Part shown: positions 25,557 through 37,146 of the stretch, piece by piece | Layout: each line of letters begins with the position of its first letter | How positions within the stretch are numbered: the stretch's first letter is position 1 | Assembly (NCBI GenBank): GCA_963513935.1 | Contig: OY740768.1 | Coordinates: 19,405,177 to 19,469,176 of the forward strand | Length of the DNA: 64,000 bases | Reading direction: 5' to 3' | From: Aphrophora alni | Lineage: Eukaryota > Arthropoda > Insecta > Hemiptera > Aphrophoridae | Translations under genes and position numbers: made by a program | Notes under the pieces: generated by a model | Database searches by the model: none | What the model saw: only the letters and a program-made list of their open reading frames with translations | Told to the model about the DNA's origin: nothing

Positions 25557-25734
25557 TTAAATAATTATTGAAAGTGAAATATATACGACCTTTACCGGGA
25601 ATCGAAGGTCCTTGCCCTATGCTGATAAACGATCAAGGATAGCTCAGTTGGTAGAGCGTTTGTGTGTAAAGCCAAGGTCTTGGGTTCGATTCCCGGTCTA
25701 GGTCGTATATTTTTCACTTGAAATAATTATTTAA
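25557..25734. repeat. Palindrome built from a tRNA-like sequence
   Basis: Positions 25557-25613 are an inverted copy of 25672-25734: both contain the T-arm (ATTCCCGG / CCGGGAAT), GGTCGTATAT / ATATACGACC and the flank ending AATAATTATTTAA. The inversion therefore includes the 3' half of the tRNA-like sequence plus about 30 bp beyond it. A tRNA-derived SINE fragment duplicated in inverted orientation is one explanation. Confidence 0.7.
25633..25704 (+). tRNA. Degenerate tRNA or tRNA-derived SINE head (anticodon would be GTA)
   Basis: The internal promoter boxes are intact: TAGCTCAGTTGG (A box, from 25640) and GGTTCGATTCC (B box, from 25683). The D stem GCTC/GAGC pairs fully, the anticodon stem pairs at four of five positions, and the loop GTGTAAA at 25664-25670 would place GTA (Tyr-type) at 25666-25668. 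The T stem pairs with two G-U pairs. The acceptor stem pairs at only about four of seven positions, with no pair at the end, and no intron is seen. A functional tRNA is unlikely. Confidence 0.55.
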
Positions 25735-25948
25735 AAGATTATCAGATCATTATTGATTTTAGAGGGGAAAATAACACAATGCTGCCATCCTGAAATGAAT
25801 CAAATTTTATAATATTCGTACGATATTTATAATAACATGTATTTATAAACATGTGGGGGTTTTTTTTTGTTCTTTGCCATACTGACCCCAAAATTATTTT
25901 TCAAACTTTTTTTTCATTATACTACTAAATTCTATGAACCTTTCTGAA

Positions 25949-26312
25949 TACAGTAGAACCCCTCTTAACCGGTCTCGTCGGGACTGACACCCGGGCCGGT
26001 TAATCCAAGGTTCCCGTGAAAAATCGGTTTTCGTTCAAAGAAAGCTTATTTAATCAGGTAGCGCTAAGAATTCGGCAATTAACATGTTATTGCAACTCAT
26101 TTTATTATACATAATTTTATTGTACTAATTTTATTGTCATTTTAATGTATCGTATATATTATGTTACAGTATGTATATTATACATCAAACATGAAAAAAT
26201 TAAACACTACAAAGCTTTTTTACAGATTCCCCTCTGTCAAGTCTTTTGACACATTTAGCCGCTTCTCAAACGAAACCAACACACGCTTCCGTTTTCATAA
26301 CTCGTTCCTAAA
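25949..26312 (-). mobile_element. pogo/Tigger-like DNA transposon remnant
   Basis: At 25951, after a TA dinucleotide (the target of this superfamily), CAGTAGAACCCCTCTTAACC matches the style of pogo/Tigger terminal repeats, followed by GGCCGGTTAA. On the minus strand at 26223-26294 the translation KRKRVLVSFEKRLNVSKDL followed by TEGNL and a stop resembles the N-terminal helix-turn-helix of Tigger transposases. The N-terminal segment lies only about 270 bp from the opposite terminus, so the catalytic DDE region has been deleted. No second terminal repeat is visible to the right. Confidence 0.6.
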
Positions 26313-26319
26313 TATAATA

Positions 26320-27814
26320 TTCAAACTATTTTAAGTAGGAATAACAATTTGTTTATTTATCTGAAACAAAGTGACAATTATAATCTTCCATAACCTCACT
26401 TATGTATTCAATCCTTACCAAGTATTATTTGCATTGAAGACATAGTATAACTTTTCAAGTACTGACAAGACATTAAAATGACTTACGTCAAGGTAACCAC
26501 CCCACGATTAATACGACTATATGAAGCTAGGTTAACAGGACAACAAAGCGTACTTAGTTATTCATGATGTGATGTGAGCCTGTGCACGCCCGTCTGTGAA
26601 TGTTTGTTTATATCGTTGGTCACGAATCTAAATAATTAGATATTGATCAAAATAGAATTAAGTTGTTATCAGGAATAGTAAAAAAGTCAAAATGATGAAT
26701 AATTGATCTGATGATTATTATGACTAATTTTTAAATATTCTAATACCGAAGTGGGTTCATACAGAAAAATTGAGTGTTGATAAAAATCGCTGGTGAGTCG
26801 GTTAATGAATGGTAATAAATGGGTTGGTGAACATAATGAACATGGTTATCATTTATTTTATATAGAACAGTTTAAGTAAAATATATCAAAATCGCTTGTG
26901 GTACGTATAAAATGTGTCCTTGTTTCGATTCTGATAAAATCTGCTTTCTGTCTCTCTCTCTCACTATAAAATAAAAGTAATTTTGAATCAGCATATAAAA
27001 CAGATACAACATATGATTTCTATAATTAGACCGTCATGTGATGTTCCACCAATATTTTCTGATGTGGCACGGATCTTTGAGTAAATAGTATATATGTATA
27101 TATTGCATGATTAGTTTTTTGTTGTTGTTGTTTAACGTCCGTACTATATCAGTTTGAATAATGAAGGTATGATACAAACATAACAAAACAAAAAATGAAC
27201 AGAGAAACCCTGTTCTATAAACCTAAATCATGAGGACCCCATCATGTAACACACACATCTTATTTTACTGCTCCGGTTGCGCCTACCAAATAATTTGAAG
27301 TATTTGTTGAATTTTCTTTTGGAACGAAACTTCTACATTTTAGTAACATCGTGATTTTTGTTCTGTAAAATTTTTATATTATCTACAAAATGTTACAAAT
27401 TTTTCGAAGTACTTACATATAATTAATTGAATATCATGTATTTTAAAAGTGTCTAATTGAAATAGTAGTGTTTCTTTTAGTCGTAATACTTAAATAATAA
27501 ATTGACCATTTATTACTTCCAAAAATCATAATTTCCGTTTATTAATTTCATCAAAAGATAAACGTCTAAAAGCCGAAAATAAATAATAGATATTAAATCA
27601 AATACAAACTTAATATATTATCGTTTCCTTAATATACCTTTATATCATAAAAATAGTATAAATTATAATATGACTAAATAAGTGTTTGTAATATTATATT
27701 TAGTTAAATTATTAATCTACTAGTTTTTGCTTATAAAAGAGGGAACCGAAATATTCAAAGTAAATGCATTCATCTTTATTGTCTGATATTAACATAGTCA
27801 TTTTTTGGCAAAAT

Positions 27815-27820
<6 letters not shown>
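26320..27820. other. A+T-rich stretch, no gene seen
   Basis: A short TCTCTCTCTCTC run near 26948 and a GTTGTTGTTGTT run near 27121 are the only simple features. No exon-like block was found. Confidence 0.55.

Positions 27821-27821
<1 letters not shown>

Positions 27822-27866
<45 letters not shown>
27822..27866. repeat. (AT)n microsatellite
   Basis: About 22 TA units without interruption. Confidence 0.95.
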
Positions 27867-27867
<1 letters not shown>

Positions 27868-27869
27868 CT

Positions 27870-29430
27870 GCTTCTGTATTAATTTTTAAAATTGATACAT
27901 AATATTACTATATATTATTCTAATTAATTGAATGTAAAAAATAGAGAATACCTAAAAAATATTAATAATTTATATTGTGAAATAATAAATATTAATGGAA
28001 GTACATTATATGTTATATTTTATATTATTTGTTTACTCCAATAAGGTAAATGATATTTGCATTGTAATTACATAAATTTAAATATATCCATAACTCCCCT
28101 TAGTCTCGTTATTTTTACTAATGATATTGCAAAAAAAGAACTTACTTTTTACCATTTTCTTTCAGTATCCATGTTCAATTTACCCTCAATTTTAATTCGT
28201 ATTCGTATGTTGTTCATGCCTTTTAACCTGTGTATACGAAGTTTACCTCTTATTAACGTTCAGATATTTATGTACTCTAAAATATATTTTAATATTTGTC
28301 TTCTTTTAATTACATTTTAATATTTTTCTCAACCTATATTTCTATTTTAACGCCGTCTTCGTTATGTTTGAACATTTGAATTGCAATTAAGAATTATTTC
28401 TGACAGACAAGACTTACATTGAAATGAATAAATCATAGCTTCGTTAGTCCGGGCAACATTAAGTGACTTACTTGAAATTTGACTGCCAAAATATGTAAAT
28501 GTGGGCATTGATGGGTTTAATAAAACTATCTTGAAAATCTTGGATCAATATTTAGTGAAGTTATACCATTAACAAAGATAATTGTCCAATTTCAAATTTG
28601 AATTTTAAAATTCTCTAATTTTAGCAGATTGAACCGCGGTCCTTAAAATTTGTTTCCTTAAGATTGTCTAGATGTTTAATCTGAACTTACGTGTTGAGAC
28701 GATTACATAATATATATAATAATAAATAAATATTTTGAATATACAATTTTTATAAATTAAGATTAGTTTTGCACTTATACTCCAATATATTAAGATAGCA
28801 TATATTCCTAAATTGAACAACTAATTGTGAGATTTCAAAAGAGTTACTGAGAAAAAAATTAATCAGATTCATACAACTTTCTACCGTGAATGTATTAATC
28901 GGTACAGTAGTTTTTAGTTTTTTTTAATTAAAAATGGATTTTATTGAAAATCATTGTAAACTTATAATGATAAGTTATAAACTTTTTTGTAACGCATAAA
29001 ACGGGATTCTACTAGTTTTTGGTTTACCTTAAGCTTGAAATAAAATTTAAATTGAATACCATTAATTTAGTCTTTAAACACGTATATTGGATTTTGTGAC
29101 CGTACTTATGCCTTAATTTTTTCGACCTTAATTGCGGACAATAACGTCGAAAAAAAGACGCAGCATACAGTACAGAAATACAATTGTAATACTAGTGACA
29201 ATTGCAGCATAAGCCTGAAGTCTTTAAAAGCATGAATTTTACGCCCTCCCTTATTTTACATTATATTAGCAACATTACTGTACGTTATTATTCAGATTTT
29301 TTTCCGAACCGAATTTTTGAAGCGTGTGTGGTTTACTAGTCAGCCTGTTTAAATATAGGGAATTTAAATTTACTCCAAATGTGGTGATATTCTATTCTCT
29401 GATTGAAGTTATTTGTTAATGATGGAAGTT
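27870..29430. other. A+T-rich stretch, no supported gene
   Basis: On the minus strand about 28420-28560 stays open and reads IVLLNPSMPTFTYFGSQISS, which could be a small transposon remnant or chance. No other signal was seen. Confidence 0.35.
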
Positions 29431-29438
29431 CATTATTT

Positions 29439-29670
29439 ATATTATTATACATTTTTCGGACATTTTCCATAATTTGTGTGTTAAAAATCAAAACACGACG
29501 ATTCGGGAATAAGAATCAATTCCCGTTATCAAGTGTTTCTAGTTTCTAGTTTCATGTTTCTTTAGTTTTTAGTCACTTGATAACGGGAATTGATTCTTAT
29601 TCCCGAAACGTCGTGTTTTAATTTTTAACACACAAATGATGGCAAATTTCCGAAAAATGTATAATAATAA
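29439..29670. repeat. Palindromic repeat with ribozyme-like stem (two inverted about 97-bp copies)
   Basis: Left arm 29439-29535 and right arm 29574-29670 are inverted copies with few differences, separated by 38 bp. Each contains CACTTGATAACGGGAAT, then ATTCCCGAA(A/T)CGTCG and TTTTTAACACACAAAT. GGGAAT and ATTCCC would form a stem followed by GAAA, as in hammerhead stem II, but the core reads CTTGATAA rather than CTGANGA, so activity is not expected. It may be the end of another Penelope-like family or a foldback MITE. Confidence 0.65.
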
Positions 29671-30469
29671 AAAAGATATTCTATTGGTAGAGAATTTTTT
29701 TTATGGAAATATATCTATTGCAGCTAACGTCATGATTTATACACTTTCTATTATTTTAAGATTATTTTAGTTTAATTAAACAACTACGACCAAACAAATT
29801 TTTAACAACTACCATTGGCAAACTTGTTTAAGATAATGTCAAATACAACATTAGTACAAAATTGCCTTAGAATATCCGAGAATAAAACATATTATCGCAA
29901 AATTATACTGATTAGCTTAAAAGAATATACAGAAAAAAGTAAAACAATCTGCTTTAATTAGTACAAAAGCGTTAAGGAATATTTTATAGTTTAAAATAAA
30001 ATAAGAGATTTATTTACGAGATCCTACTTTATTTAACTTATATATTTCCAAGTATTGGACTGATTATTGACGCCACCGACATTATTGATTACATAATATT
30101 GTAAATGGCATAACCATTAGTAAAGTGAGGAGTGACACACGTTATTGTATTGTACATGAATGTTGATGAAGGAAGTGCAAGCCATTAGACCGCATTCAAT
30201 AACTAAATGTTCGTGGCACGTTCAAGATAGGAATCCGTCATATTGTTCTTGATAATTGTGTAATGATTTCCAATCCGTACTTTGAGTTAACATAGAATTC
30301 AATGTGAATATTTTAATAAAATTATGTGATTGATACCATGGTGAAATTTATTTTTTGGGTGGAAACTTTGTGAAAGAATTGCTCGTTTCTGCAATTTTTG
30401 AAATGTTGTCGTAAATAATTTATGTTGATGGAAAACGTTTTTTTTAGTTGATTACTAATATAGTGACGG
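29671..30469. other. A+T-rich stretch, no gene seen
   Basis: Positions 30130-30250 are slightly richer in G+C but open frames are short and no splice signals flank them. Confidence 0.5.
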
Positions 30470-30575
30470 GGTCGGAAGAGAACAAAATATGGTCAAGATA
30501 AATTTGAAAGAAAAATAAAAGAGAGTGGTCTAACCAAATAATAGATTAGGAAAGGTATAAAACCAACTAGCTATA
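30470..30575 (+). repeat. Dispersed repeat family R2, copy C
   Basis: It begins GGGTCGGAAGAGAACAAAAT, then TTTGAAAGAAAAATAAAAGA and a tail TAGATTAGGAAAGGTATAAA matching the tails of copies D and E. Confidence 0.5.
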
Positions 30576-31035
30576 TCTAGCAGTTATCAAATAAGTAAGC
30601 CTCTGAGAGGAAAATAACGGAAATGTGGTGTAATTGATTTTTAACTGTGAAATTCACTTATTATTTGTTTTTGTAACTAATATATCACTAACGATGATGT
30701 ACAAAAAAGTATATTTTGCAACAATCTGTATTCATTTCTATAAGATATACCTTCCCAGATGTAAAGTTCTTTTTTTATTTATAGCATTACAAGTAAATTT
30801 AAAGTAGATATATTTTTTAAATTTATCTCATACTTTCTACGTAATCTATTTATATTGATCCAACTCTACATCGAAGAACTATTAATTTTTGTAATGAGTT
30901 CAGTGTCCATTTTACAGGTGAATTATACATATGTAAAAATTATATATATTTGGATTCAAGGATCAAAACAACAAATATTTCTAGTCATTATTGTTCACAT
31001 TTAGTTTTTATACTATTCTATAGTTTTTTAGGCCT

Positions 31036-31040
<5 letters not shown>

Positions 31041-31096
<56 letters not shown>
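31041..31096. repeat. (AT)n microsatellite
   Basis: About 28 TA units. Reading frames crossing it on both strands (YIYIYI repeats) are artefacts of the array. Confidence 0.95.
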
Positions 31097-31097
<1 letters not shown>

Positions 31098-31399
31098 GAG
31101 AGAAAGTGTACACACAAATAACAGAATCAATATAAAATAAGTGTTTTTAGTTTTTGTAAACATTTGTTTTAAAGATGTACATAAATAAAACACAATAATC
31201 TTCCAATTGTTTAGTATCATTGGTTGTATTTGTGTAGTTCAGCAGACCTAAATTTATTTTACCATCTAAATGTCAGTTTTCAGATTCATCTATATCATAA
31301 TGATGAATAAAGACTTTGATATTTTAATTGAAAAGATGATATAATATTATGAAGCTGAAGGGAATGAATACAACATCAAAATCACATAGAAAAATGTAA

Positions 31400-32254
31400 T
31401 ATACCAAATCTGCTGACATGACCCACACGCAAGTCAAACTATGCAGTACTTGCATTAACTAAGATAATCTGCAAACATCATAACACAGCATGGAACAGCA
31501 TTCATATTGAACAATAGTCTACCTAAAAACATCCCTTCAGTCAACAGATAACCAACCATGTGGCAATAATAAAAAAAAGACCTATTCAGCTTAACTGTTG
31601 TGTACGAAGTAAATTGCAGAAAATACGACTCGTTCTGTATTATTCTGTCATACACAAGGTCATAGACGAGATAATAGATCATATTGAAGAAATAACCACA
31701 TATAATAAAAACACTAAATATAAAATAACATTTAATTATTATTACAAAAGCGTTAATAACCTTTAAACTGTACATCAGTTATAACTATTTTAAACAGAAT
31801 GTAGGGAATGGACATACATTCAGAACAGCCCATTCAAAAACCTAATTTAATTCATTTCATTTAATACTATTTACTAACATATATTTGATATTGTTTTTAT
31901 CAGATATGATTAATAAGATTTCCGTTATTACTATAACGGGTATTAACACTTTAATAAATTTCGAACCATTATAAATTTAAAAGAATAATTTACTATATAT
32001 GTTTTATTTATGTAAACTACATTTTTAAATGTAGACGAAGGATCTATTTTTATGGAGCTAAGTGGAGTGCAAATTTAAAAAATCAGAATTAACCGACTGT
32101 CAAATGACACATATTTGGAAAGGTCTTGTTAGATATAAAATATGGTAATGCAAAATTTGATAGGACATCTCCAACATACGGGATGACCCAAGGTTACCTA
32201 ATGGAAGTTACTTTTACAATGTTTTAAGTTGCCCCTTTTGGAGTAGGGGATGTT
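31400..32254. other. A+T-rich stretch, no supported gene
   Basis: A plus frame at 31560-31766 reads KKRPIQLNCCVRSKLQKIRL and continues with charged residues. Its overlap with a minus-strand frame at 31455-31775 and the lack of any domain leave it unassigned. Confidence 0.35.
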
Positions 32255-32357
32255 TTGTTTGTTTATTTAGGGGCGAAAACTTTGCAGTCATATAGAATAT
32301 ATAGAAAAAAAAGGAAAAAAGAGCATATCAGAGCCCTCAATTACACCAATAACATGG

Positions 32358-32465
32358 AAGTCGGAAGAAAACAAGAATTTGACAAAAGAGACCAGATAGG
32401 AAAAATGGAAGATAGAGATATGTATAACCCAAAATTAGATAAAGAAAATGTATATTCAGCTAGGT
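32358..32465 (+). repeat. Dispersed repeat family R2, copy D
   Basis: It begins AAGTCGGAAGAAAACAAGAA, then AGAGACCAGATAGGAAAAAT and CCAAAATTAGATAAAGAAAA. It falls inside a 98-codon frame (32255-32551) whose middle is simply this repeat translated. Confidence 0.5.
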
Positions 32466-33336
32466 TACTTAAGGATTACAACACTCATAATGGTTATTAT
32501 TGTGCCCTGATAGGTTGGTGTCAGAGAGGAAAAAATCTATATTTTAAATAAAAATCTTGTGCTTCTTCATTTTAAATCATATTTAAAGTTATAAACCTAA
32601 TGTACACATACACTTTTTTAAATTATGTGTGTAACACTGTAATGTTATTTGACAAATATTTCAGTTACGTTTGTTATATTAATTTTTTTATAAGAAAATT
32701 TAAAACGTCCCTTAAAAAGCTTAAAATCGCCACTTCAATCAGGTTACATTCAATACTTTTTGAAAATTTTGAATTAGACTATACAGACCCTTATACTCAA
32801 GATGATTATACATTTCTCCTGTAATTCTAAATGTTGTTTAGATTTCCAAAACATAATATCTTTAAAACTCAAAATTTATAAAACTTATTAAATTTCTAGG
32901 GCCATTGGGGGCAACTAGTATATATAAACATACCACGATTCCATTTAATCAATCTACTTAGCATATATACATTTGTTAATTAGTATCCACAATAATATTC
33001 AGTAGGGAACGCATTTTAATAAAACAAGGAAAATTTGTTACACAAAATATAAAACAGGTAATAACTTTTTATTTTAAATCTTAACCGTAAGAAAACAAAG
33101 TTGAATACAAACACATAAGTAAGGCATGTATGTGTTGTGTGTAATTGCAAAAATAAATATGGGATGAGTCCCAAAACGGCAGTAGTTTATGGCCTATATA
33201 AAAACATTATTGGTAGATACACAATAAGATACTGGTAAAATATTTAGTCTCATTAAATGTCTACGTATACAAGTTAATTAAAAATACATTTTCATAGGTA
33301 AATATACATTTGTTTACAACAAATAATGAAACAAAC

Positions 33337-33417
33337 CTGCACACATGACCCACTCCCTCATCATATTCTTTCCCGTTAACTTGTAAATCTTCCACTTGTC
33401 CTTCCTTACATACACCG
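33337..33417 (-). CDS. Candidate 81-nt internal exon, Cys-containing protein
   Basis: On the minus strand a long pyrimidine-rich tract (CCTCTCCTCCCCTACTCTAC, about 33433-33452) is followed by GCAAGCAG and then this segment, which ends at GCAG|GTTTGT. It has one leading base, 26 open codons reading GVCKEGQVEDLQVNGKEYDE then GVGHVC, and two trailing bases. It is markedly richer in G+C than its surroundings. Its length is a multiple of three, so it could be skipped without frameshift. Two cysteines and acidic turns suggest an extracellular module, but the family is not recognised. The entry phase fits the exit phase of the exon candidate at 45627-45760. Confidence 0.5.
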
Positions 33418-33419
33418 CT

Positions 33420-34040
33420 GCTTGCCAAATGTAGTAGAGTAGGGGAGGAGAGGTTTCTTCTGTTTATTAGCATGTTGTAGACCTATACTAGACTAATTAA
33501 TACCAAAATATTTAGTGTAGTATATTACTAAATAATTATATTAAAATTAGCTCAATTTATTTGCATTATTCTGATAATAAGTTTAAATCAGTGGTTTTTG
33601 TTTTAGGATACGAGCGAACATTTCAAAATAACACGTGGCTTCATTTTAAGGTAGGAAAATACGTACATATATATATTTACAAGTATTTTATATAATGATA
33701 TGGTAGAAAAAAAATGATATTAAAAATTAATTGAACCTGTAAATAATGTGTTATTAAATTTGTCGTACTTAAAATTAGATGTGTTTAATTTTGTAATAAA
33801 TATAAAAAAATCAGATATTACATTTATTATTATTACTATTTTTATTTACTATTAGATCATTTATAGTATTCTAGCTATACCTACATTAATTTGAATAACA
33901 CATCACAAACTAGGTTTAAATTTATTCATTCGTTAAAAAAATGTTCAGTAACCTAACAGCAACAATTGAACGACAAGGATCTACAAACATAAAGCACTAC
34001 TTCCGAAGTTTAATAGGCTTTATCTAATCGTTACATAGTA
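33420..34040. other. A+T-rich stretch, no gene seen
   Basis: No exon-like block or transposon motif was recognised beyond the pyrimidine tract that belongs to the adjacent exon candidate. Confidence 0.5.
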
Positions 34041-34048
34041 CTAAAACC

Positions 34049-34060
34049 GGGGGGGGGGGG
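34049..34060. repeat. Poly-G tract (12 G)
   Basis: Twelve consecutive G residues interrupt otherwise A+T-rich DNA. It may be prone to sequencing-length error. Confidence 0.95.
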
Positions 34061-35015
34061 AGGACTGGTCAGTTCGTTTATTTTTATCATCAGTGATAAC
34101 AGTTTCCATTGATTACTCGCAAAACTCACATACAATTGTCATCTGCATAAGATAGATTAGCTGATTACATTATTTCACTGTATGTATATAAGAATGAATC
34201 TGAGATATATTTAAAAAATCTTAATTGATTAATTCTTTTATATTATTGGAAATATGGAAGTAACATTGTATAAGTAAAATCTAACTGTCACATTATTTTG
34301 TATAATCAATCATAATATTAATTTAATTGTACATGTGTAATAATGAATGCACTTAAATCTTAACTGTTTATATCATTAAAGGAAACGTCAGTGACTGGTT
34401 TCTTATTCCGACCGCACAAATACTAATTTCGTCAACAAAGATGCTCATTCTTTAGTCTGTTTTATAGATTGGTTTAAGCTCATGTGAGTAGATACCGAAC
34501 TTTCAACTCAGTTTAAATTAATTAATGATTATTAATTATTATTAGTGGTCGTATGTTTTTTTTTGAATTGCTAAATATTAAATAATATAATAATGTTACT
34601 TTATTTGGTCCTTAAATTAATATCAATGAATGTCTTGTTACTTTTGATCTTGTATGGATATTTATTATTTCAGCTGTTTTGTCGCCACTGTTATCCTCGG
34701 ATAAAAATTCAATACGTAAACTCTTCAAACACAAAAATGTTTAAACCGCTATAATATCATTTCACATTATTATGCACTTCAATGTTAATGACGACTGAAT
34801 AGGTTCCTATATAACTAACAACAGATTAAATCATGTTTAAGCTGTAGATCCGTATTGGGTTTACTTTTAGCAGATAATATACATGTTGACAATATAAGTC
34901 ATAGGTGCCTCGAATTAGGAATGACTAAACATCAATTCATACTCTCGCATAGTAGAATTCAATATACGTAATGGAAATCTGTCGGACTCCTATTCTCATC
35001 TAAATTTGTATTGGA

Positions 35016-35020
<5 letters not shown>
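34061..35020. other. A+T-rich stretch, weak exon hint
   Basis: TATTATTTCAG near 34673 is followed by an open frame LFCRHCYPRIKIQY and then GTAAAC; alternatively the frame runs on to a stop. This is compatible with a 42-nt exon but could be chance. Confidence 0.3.

Positions 35021-35023
<3 letters not shown>

Positions 35024-35065
<42 letters not shown>
35024..35065. repeat. (AT)n microsatellite
   Basis: About 21 TA units. Confidence 0.95.
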
Positions 35066-35068
<3 letters not shown>

Positions 35069-35865
35069 CCATGTGCTAATAACAATAAGAAAGAAGTAAT
35101 CTCCAAACCACAAATAAAACACTAATACATTTTAAGTTAGAAATTTTAATTAACCCTTAAGTATTGGTTTATATCTCTCTAAGCTATGTAACTGAAATAT
35201 TTTTTTAATTAAATGTTTTTTTTAATTAAACATTTATAATCCCCTTAAAACTTACATTTAAAAGCACATAAACTTTCTAGTTATCCTAATTATTCATTTT
35301 TGCACACTGTAAACGTATTTATGTCGTTTTATCCTTCCAAGACAACATACTTCACGATATTTTATTTTAGTAATTGATTAAATATCTTTTTATAATTATC
35401 TCTCAATATTTATAACTACGCATACACTTAATAAATAGATCTTAAAATAGCTCTAAACAAAGTAATGAATACGAGTGAATTTAAAATGTAACTACATTGA
35501 AACTCTTTTAAATATAAAGTAACAACATTGTGAGCACGTTTGAAACATGACTGATGATACTCTGAGCTCTGAAATACAAGGATAGAACTTGACGCAATAC
35601 TTTATAAACATTTGTTACTTCTGAAACATATGCAAGAGTCTATTAAACTTTACAAGTGATATGTATGATTTATTACTCCACAATATGGATCTTCTGAGGG
35701 AAAGTTTCATACTGATTACTTTTAAATGTTAGGAAACACTCTTATTTAAATATATTTAGTTTGTAGTTTATTTTAAATATCACTCTGCATTATATACATA
35801 GTAGCTGAATAACGGTGCTTTGCTAAGAGGACTATTAGAAATAATAATGTAATGTGGAAATATAG

Positions 35866-36252
35866 AACTATTGTTTATATCATTAAATAGAAATAGTTGG
35901 GTAAGTACCATGATATGGTCTATAAAATTGTTTACTGGTTATGCCACTCATAAATACAATGATGTAATAATAGTGAATCTTCGTTTTTTCAAAACCTGAA
36001 ATATTAGACTGGTTTTTGTTAAACCATCATTAAATTTGTTTTTAAATATTTATTTTAAACGTAAATACTATATAATAATGTTAAGATGTATTTATATTTA
36101 CAATAAACAGAAATATTAAGCTGGGTAAGTGTATTGATGGTGCCCATTAACTTCTTTTTAAATGCGCATAAAGCACTCAATGACAAATTAATCATGGTGC
36201 AACTTTGTATTATTTATATCTACAAAACTGAGATATTGGACTGGGTAACTAC
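35866..36252. repeat. Degenerate tandem repeat, about 105-120 bp period, four units
   Basis: Four related segments recur at about 35873, 35986, 36091 and 36211, each with a variant of AACTGAGATATTGGACTGGG followed by TAAGT or TAACT. The first and third units also share a later ACTCATAAATACAATGATG / ATAAAGCACTCAATGACAAA block. The array runs directly into the PLE relic at 36253, so it may belong to that element or to its insertion site. Confidence 0.5.
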
Positions 36253-36740
36253 AATGCTCCTCCAATGTCAAATATTGTAAAACAATCACTAAGAAAATAT
36301 GCAAATTTAAATGTAGCAATGTCAGACGAGATTAAACTAGGCCCATGTAAAATGTTTGGAAATCCATAAAAACAAATTGGAGGATAAGATAACTCAGGAA
36401 TATATTGTATAAATTGCGAAATGTGTCCTAAGAAATAAATAGGCCAAACAAAACTAAATATTAGGATAAGAACAAAATAACATTTTGACTACTTCAAATA
36501 TAATATACCTGATCATCAGATATGGCTTAATATTGTTTGGAGGAAAAACATGTTTTTAAAATAGAAAACTTTGTGTTGTTGAAAAATTAAACAAATAGAT
36601 GGAATCGTTTTTATATTAACAAGACCCAAATATAACTTTAAATAAATAATTAGGGCTGACACAATTTCTCTAATAATGTAAAATATAAAATCTATTTTTA
36701 GATATAAGTTTAGTTCAGAATATTGTAATAGTTAGATGTT
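36253..36740 (+). pseudogene. Old Penelope-like element: RT tail and GIY-YIG endonuclease relic
   Basis: A single frame, interrupted only by stop codons, reads MSNIVKQSLRKYANLNVAMS, then KMFGNP, then DNSGIYCINCEMCPKK, a stop, and IGQTKLNIRIRTK. This is the order seen in PLE proteins: the thumb/tail of the RT, the GNPKD-like linker, then SGIYxIxCxxC...YIGQTxRxxxxR of the GIY-YIG endonuclease. The tyrosine of YIG is lost to a stop (TAA). Further stops follow. The hammerhead motif at 36866-36906 sits where PLE terminal sequence is expected. It is much more decayed than, and a different family from, the PLE copies at 52-56 kb. Confidence 0.8.
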
Positions 36741-36865
36741 AACTCTTAAGTTATTAAAAAAATGCGATGCACTTTTGTTAACACGATAATATTAGAAAGC
36801 AGGTTTATGCCACGCCCTTTATACGGAGTTTGGCGCAGTGATAGGTTAGTTATTGTAGCTCATGT

Positions 36866-36906
36866 ATCACTGAGGATAGCGACTTTGTCGTTGAAACGCG
36901 TTTGAT
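36866..36906 (+). ncRNA. Hammerhead ribozyme motif, Penelope type (36.9 kb)
   Basis: The core CTGAGGA (36870-36876) fits CUGANGA. After one extra base, stem II pairs AGCGAC (36878-36883) with GTCGTT (36887-36892) around TTT. GAAA follows at 36893-36896. Stem III is the loopless palindrome ACGCGT (36896-36901), and T at 36902 is the cleavage-site base. Stem I pairs 36866-36869 (ATCA side, read TACA order 2.4-2.1) with 36903-36906. Minimal HHRs with such a short stem III are established for PLEs and are thought to work best as dimers. It lies downstream of the PLE relic ending near 36740. Activity is inferred only from the intact core. Confidence 0.75.
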
Positions 36907-37146
36907 TAATAAACGTAATTTTTGTGAGATCTTGTGTTCGAGTTGTATTCCTTGTATTCTCATAAGTCAAGCTCATTATATCTGTTGCTAAAGATGACTC
37001 AAATGGAACTCTAACAACGCCAAAAATATTGTTTTTACTATTTTGAGCCTCTGCAGTTTCTAACAGTTGGATGTATCAACAAAAATTCAAAGAATAACAA
37101 TGTAAAACCGCATTAAAATACGTATTTCTATAAGAAACTTTAATGA

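Noticed and set aside
25633..25704. Functional tRNA-Tyr gene
   Set aside because: The acceptor stem is not paired at its end and several positions mismatch; reported as degenerate instead.
30950..31220. Reading frames with YIYIYI repeats on both strands
   Set aside because: They are translations of the (AT)n microsatellite.
35550..35580. CTGATGA followed later by GAAA, a hammerhead-like core
   Set aside because: The bases between them do not form stem II, and stems I and III do not pair.
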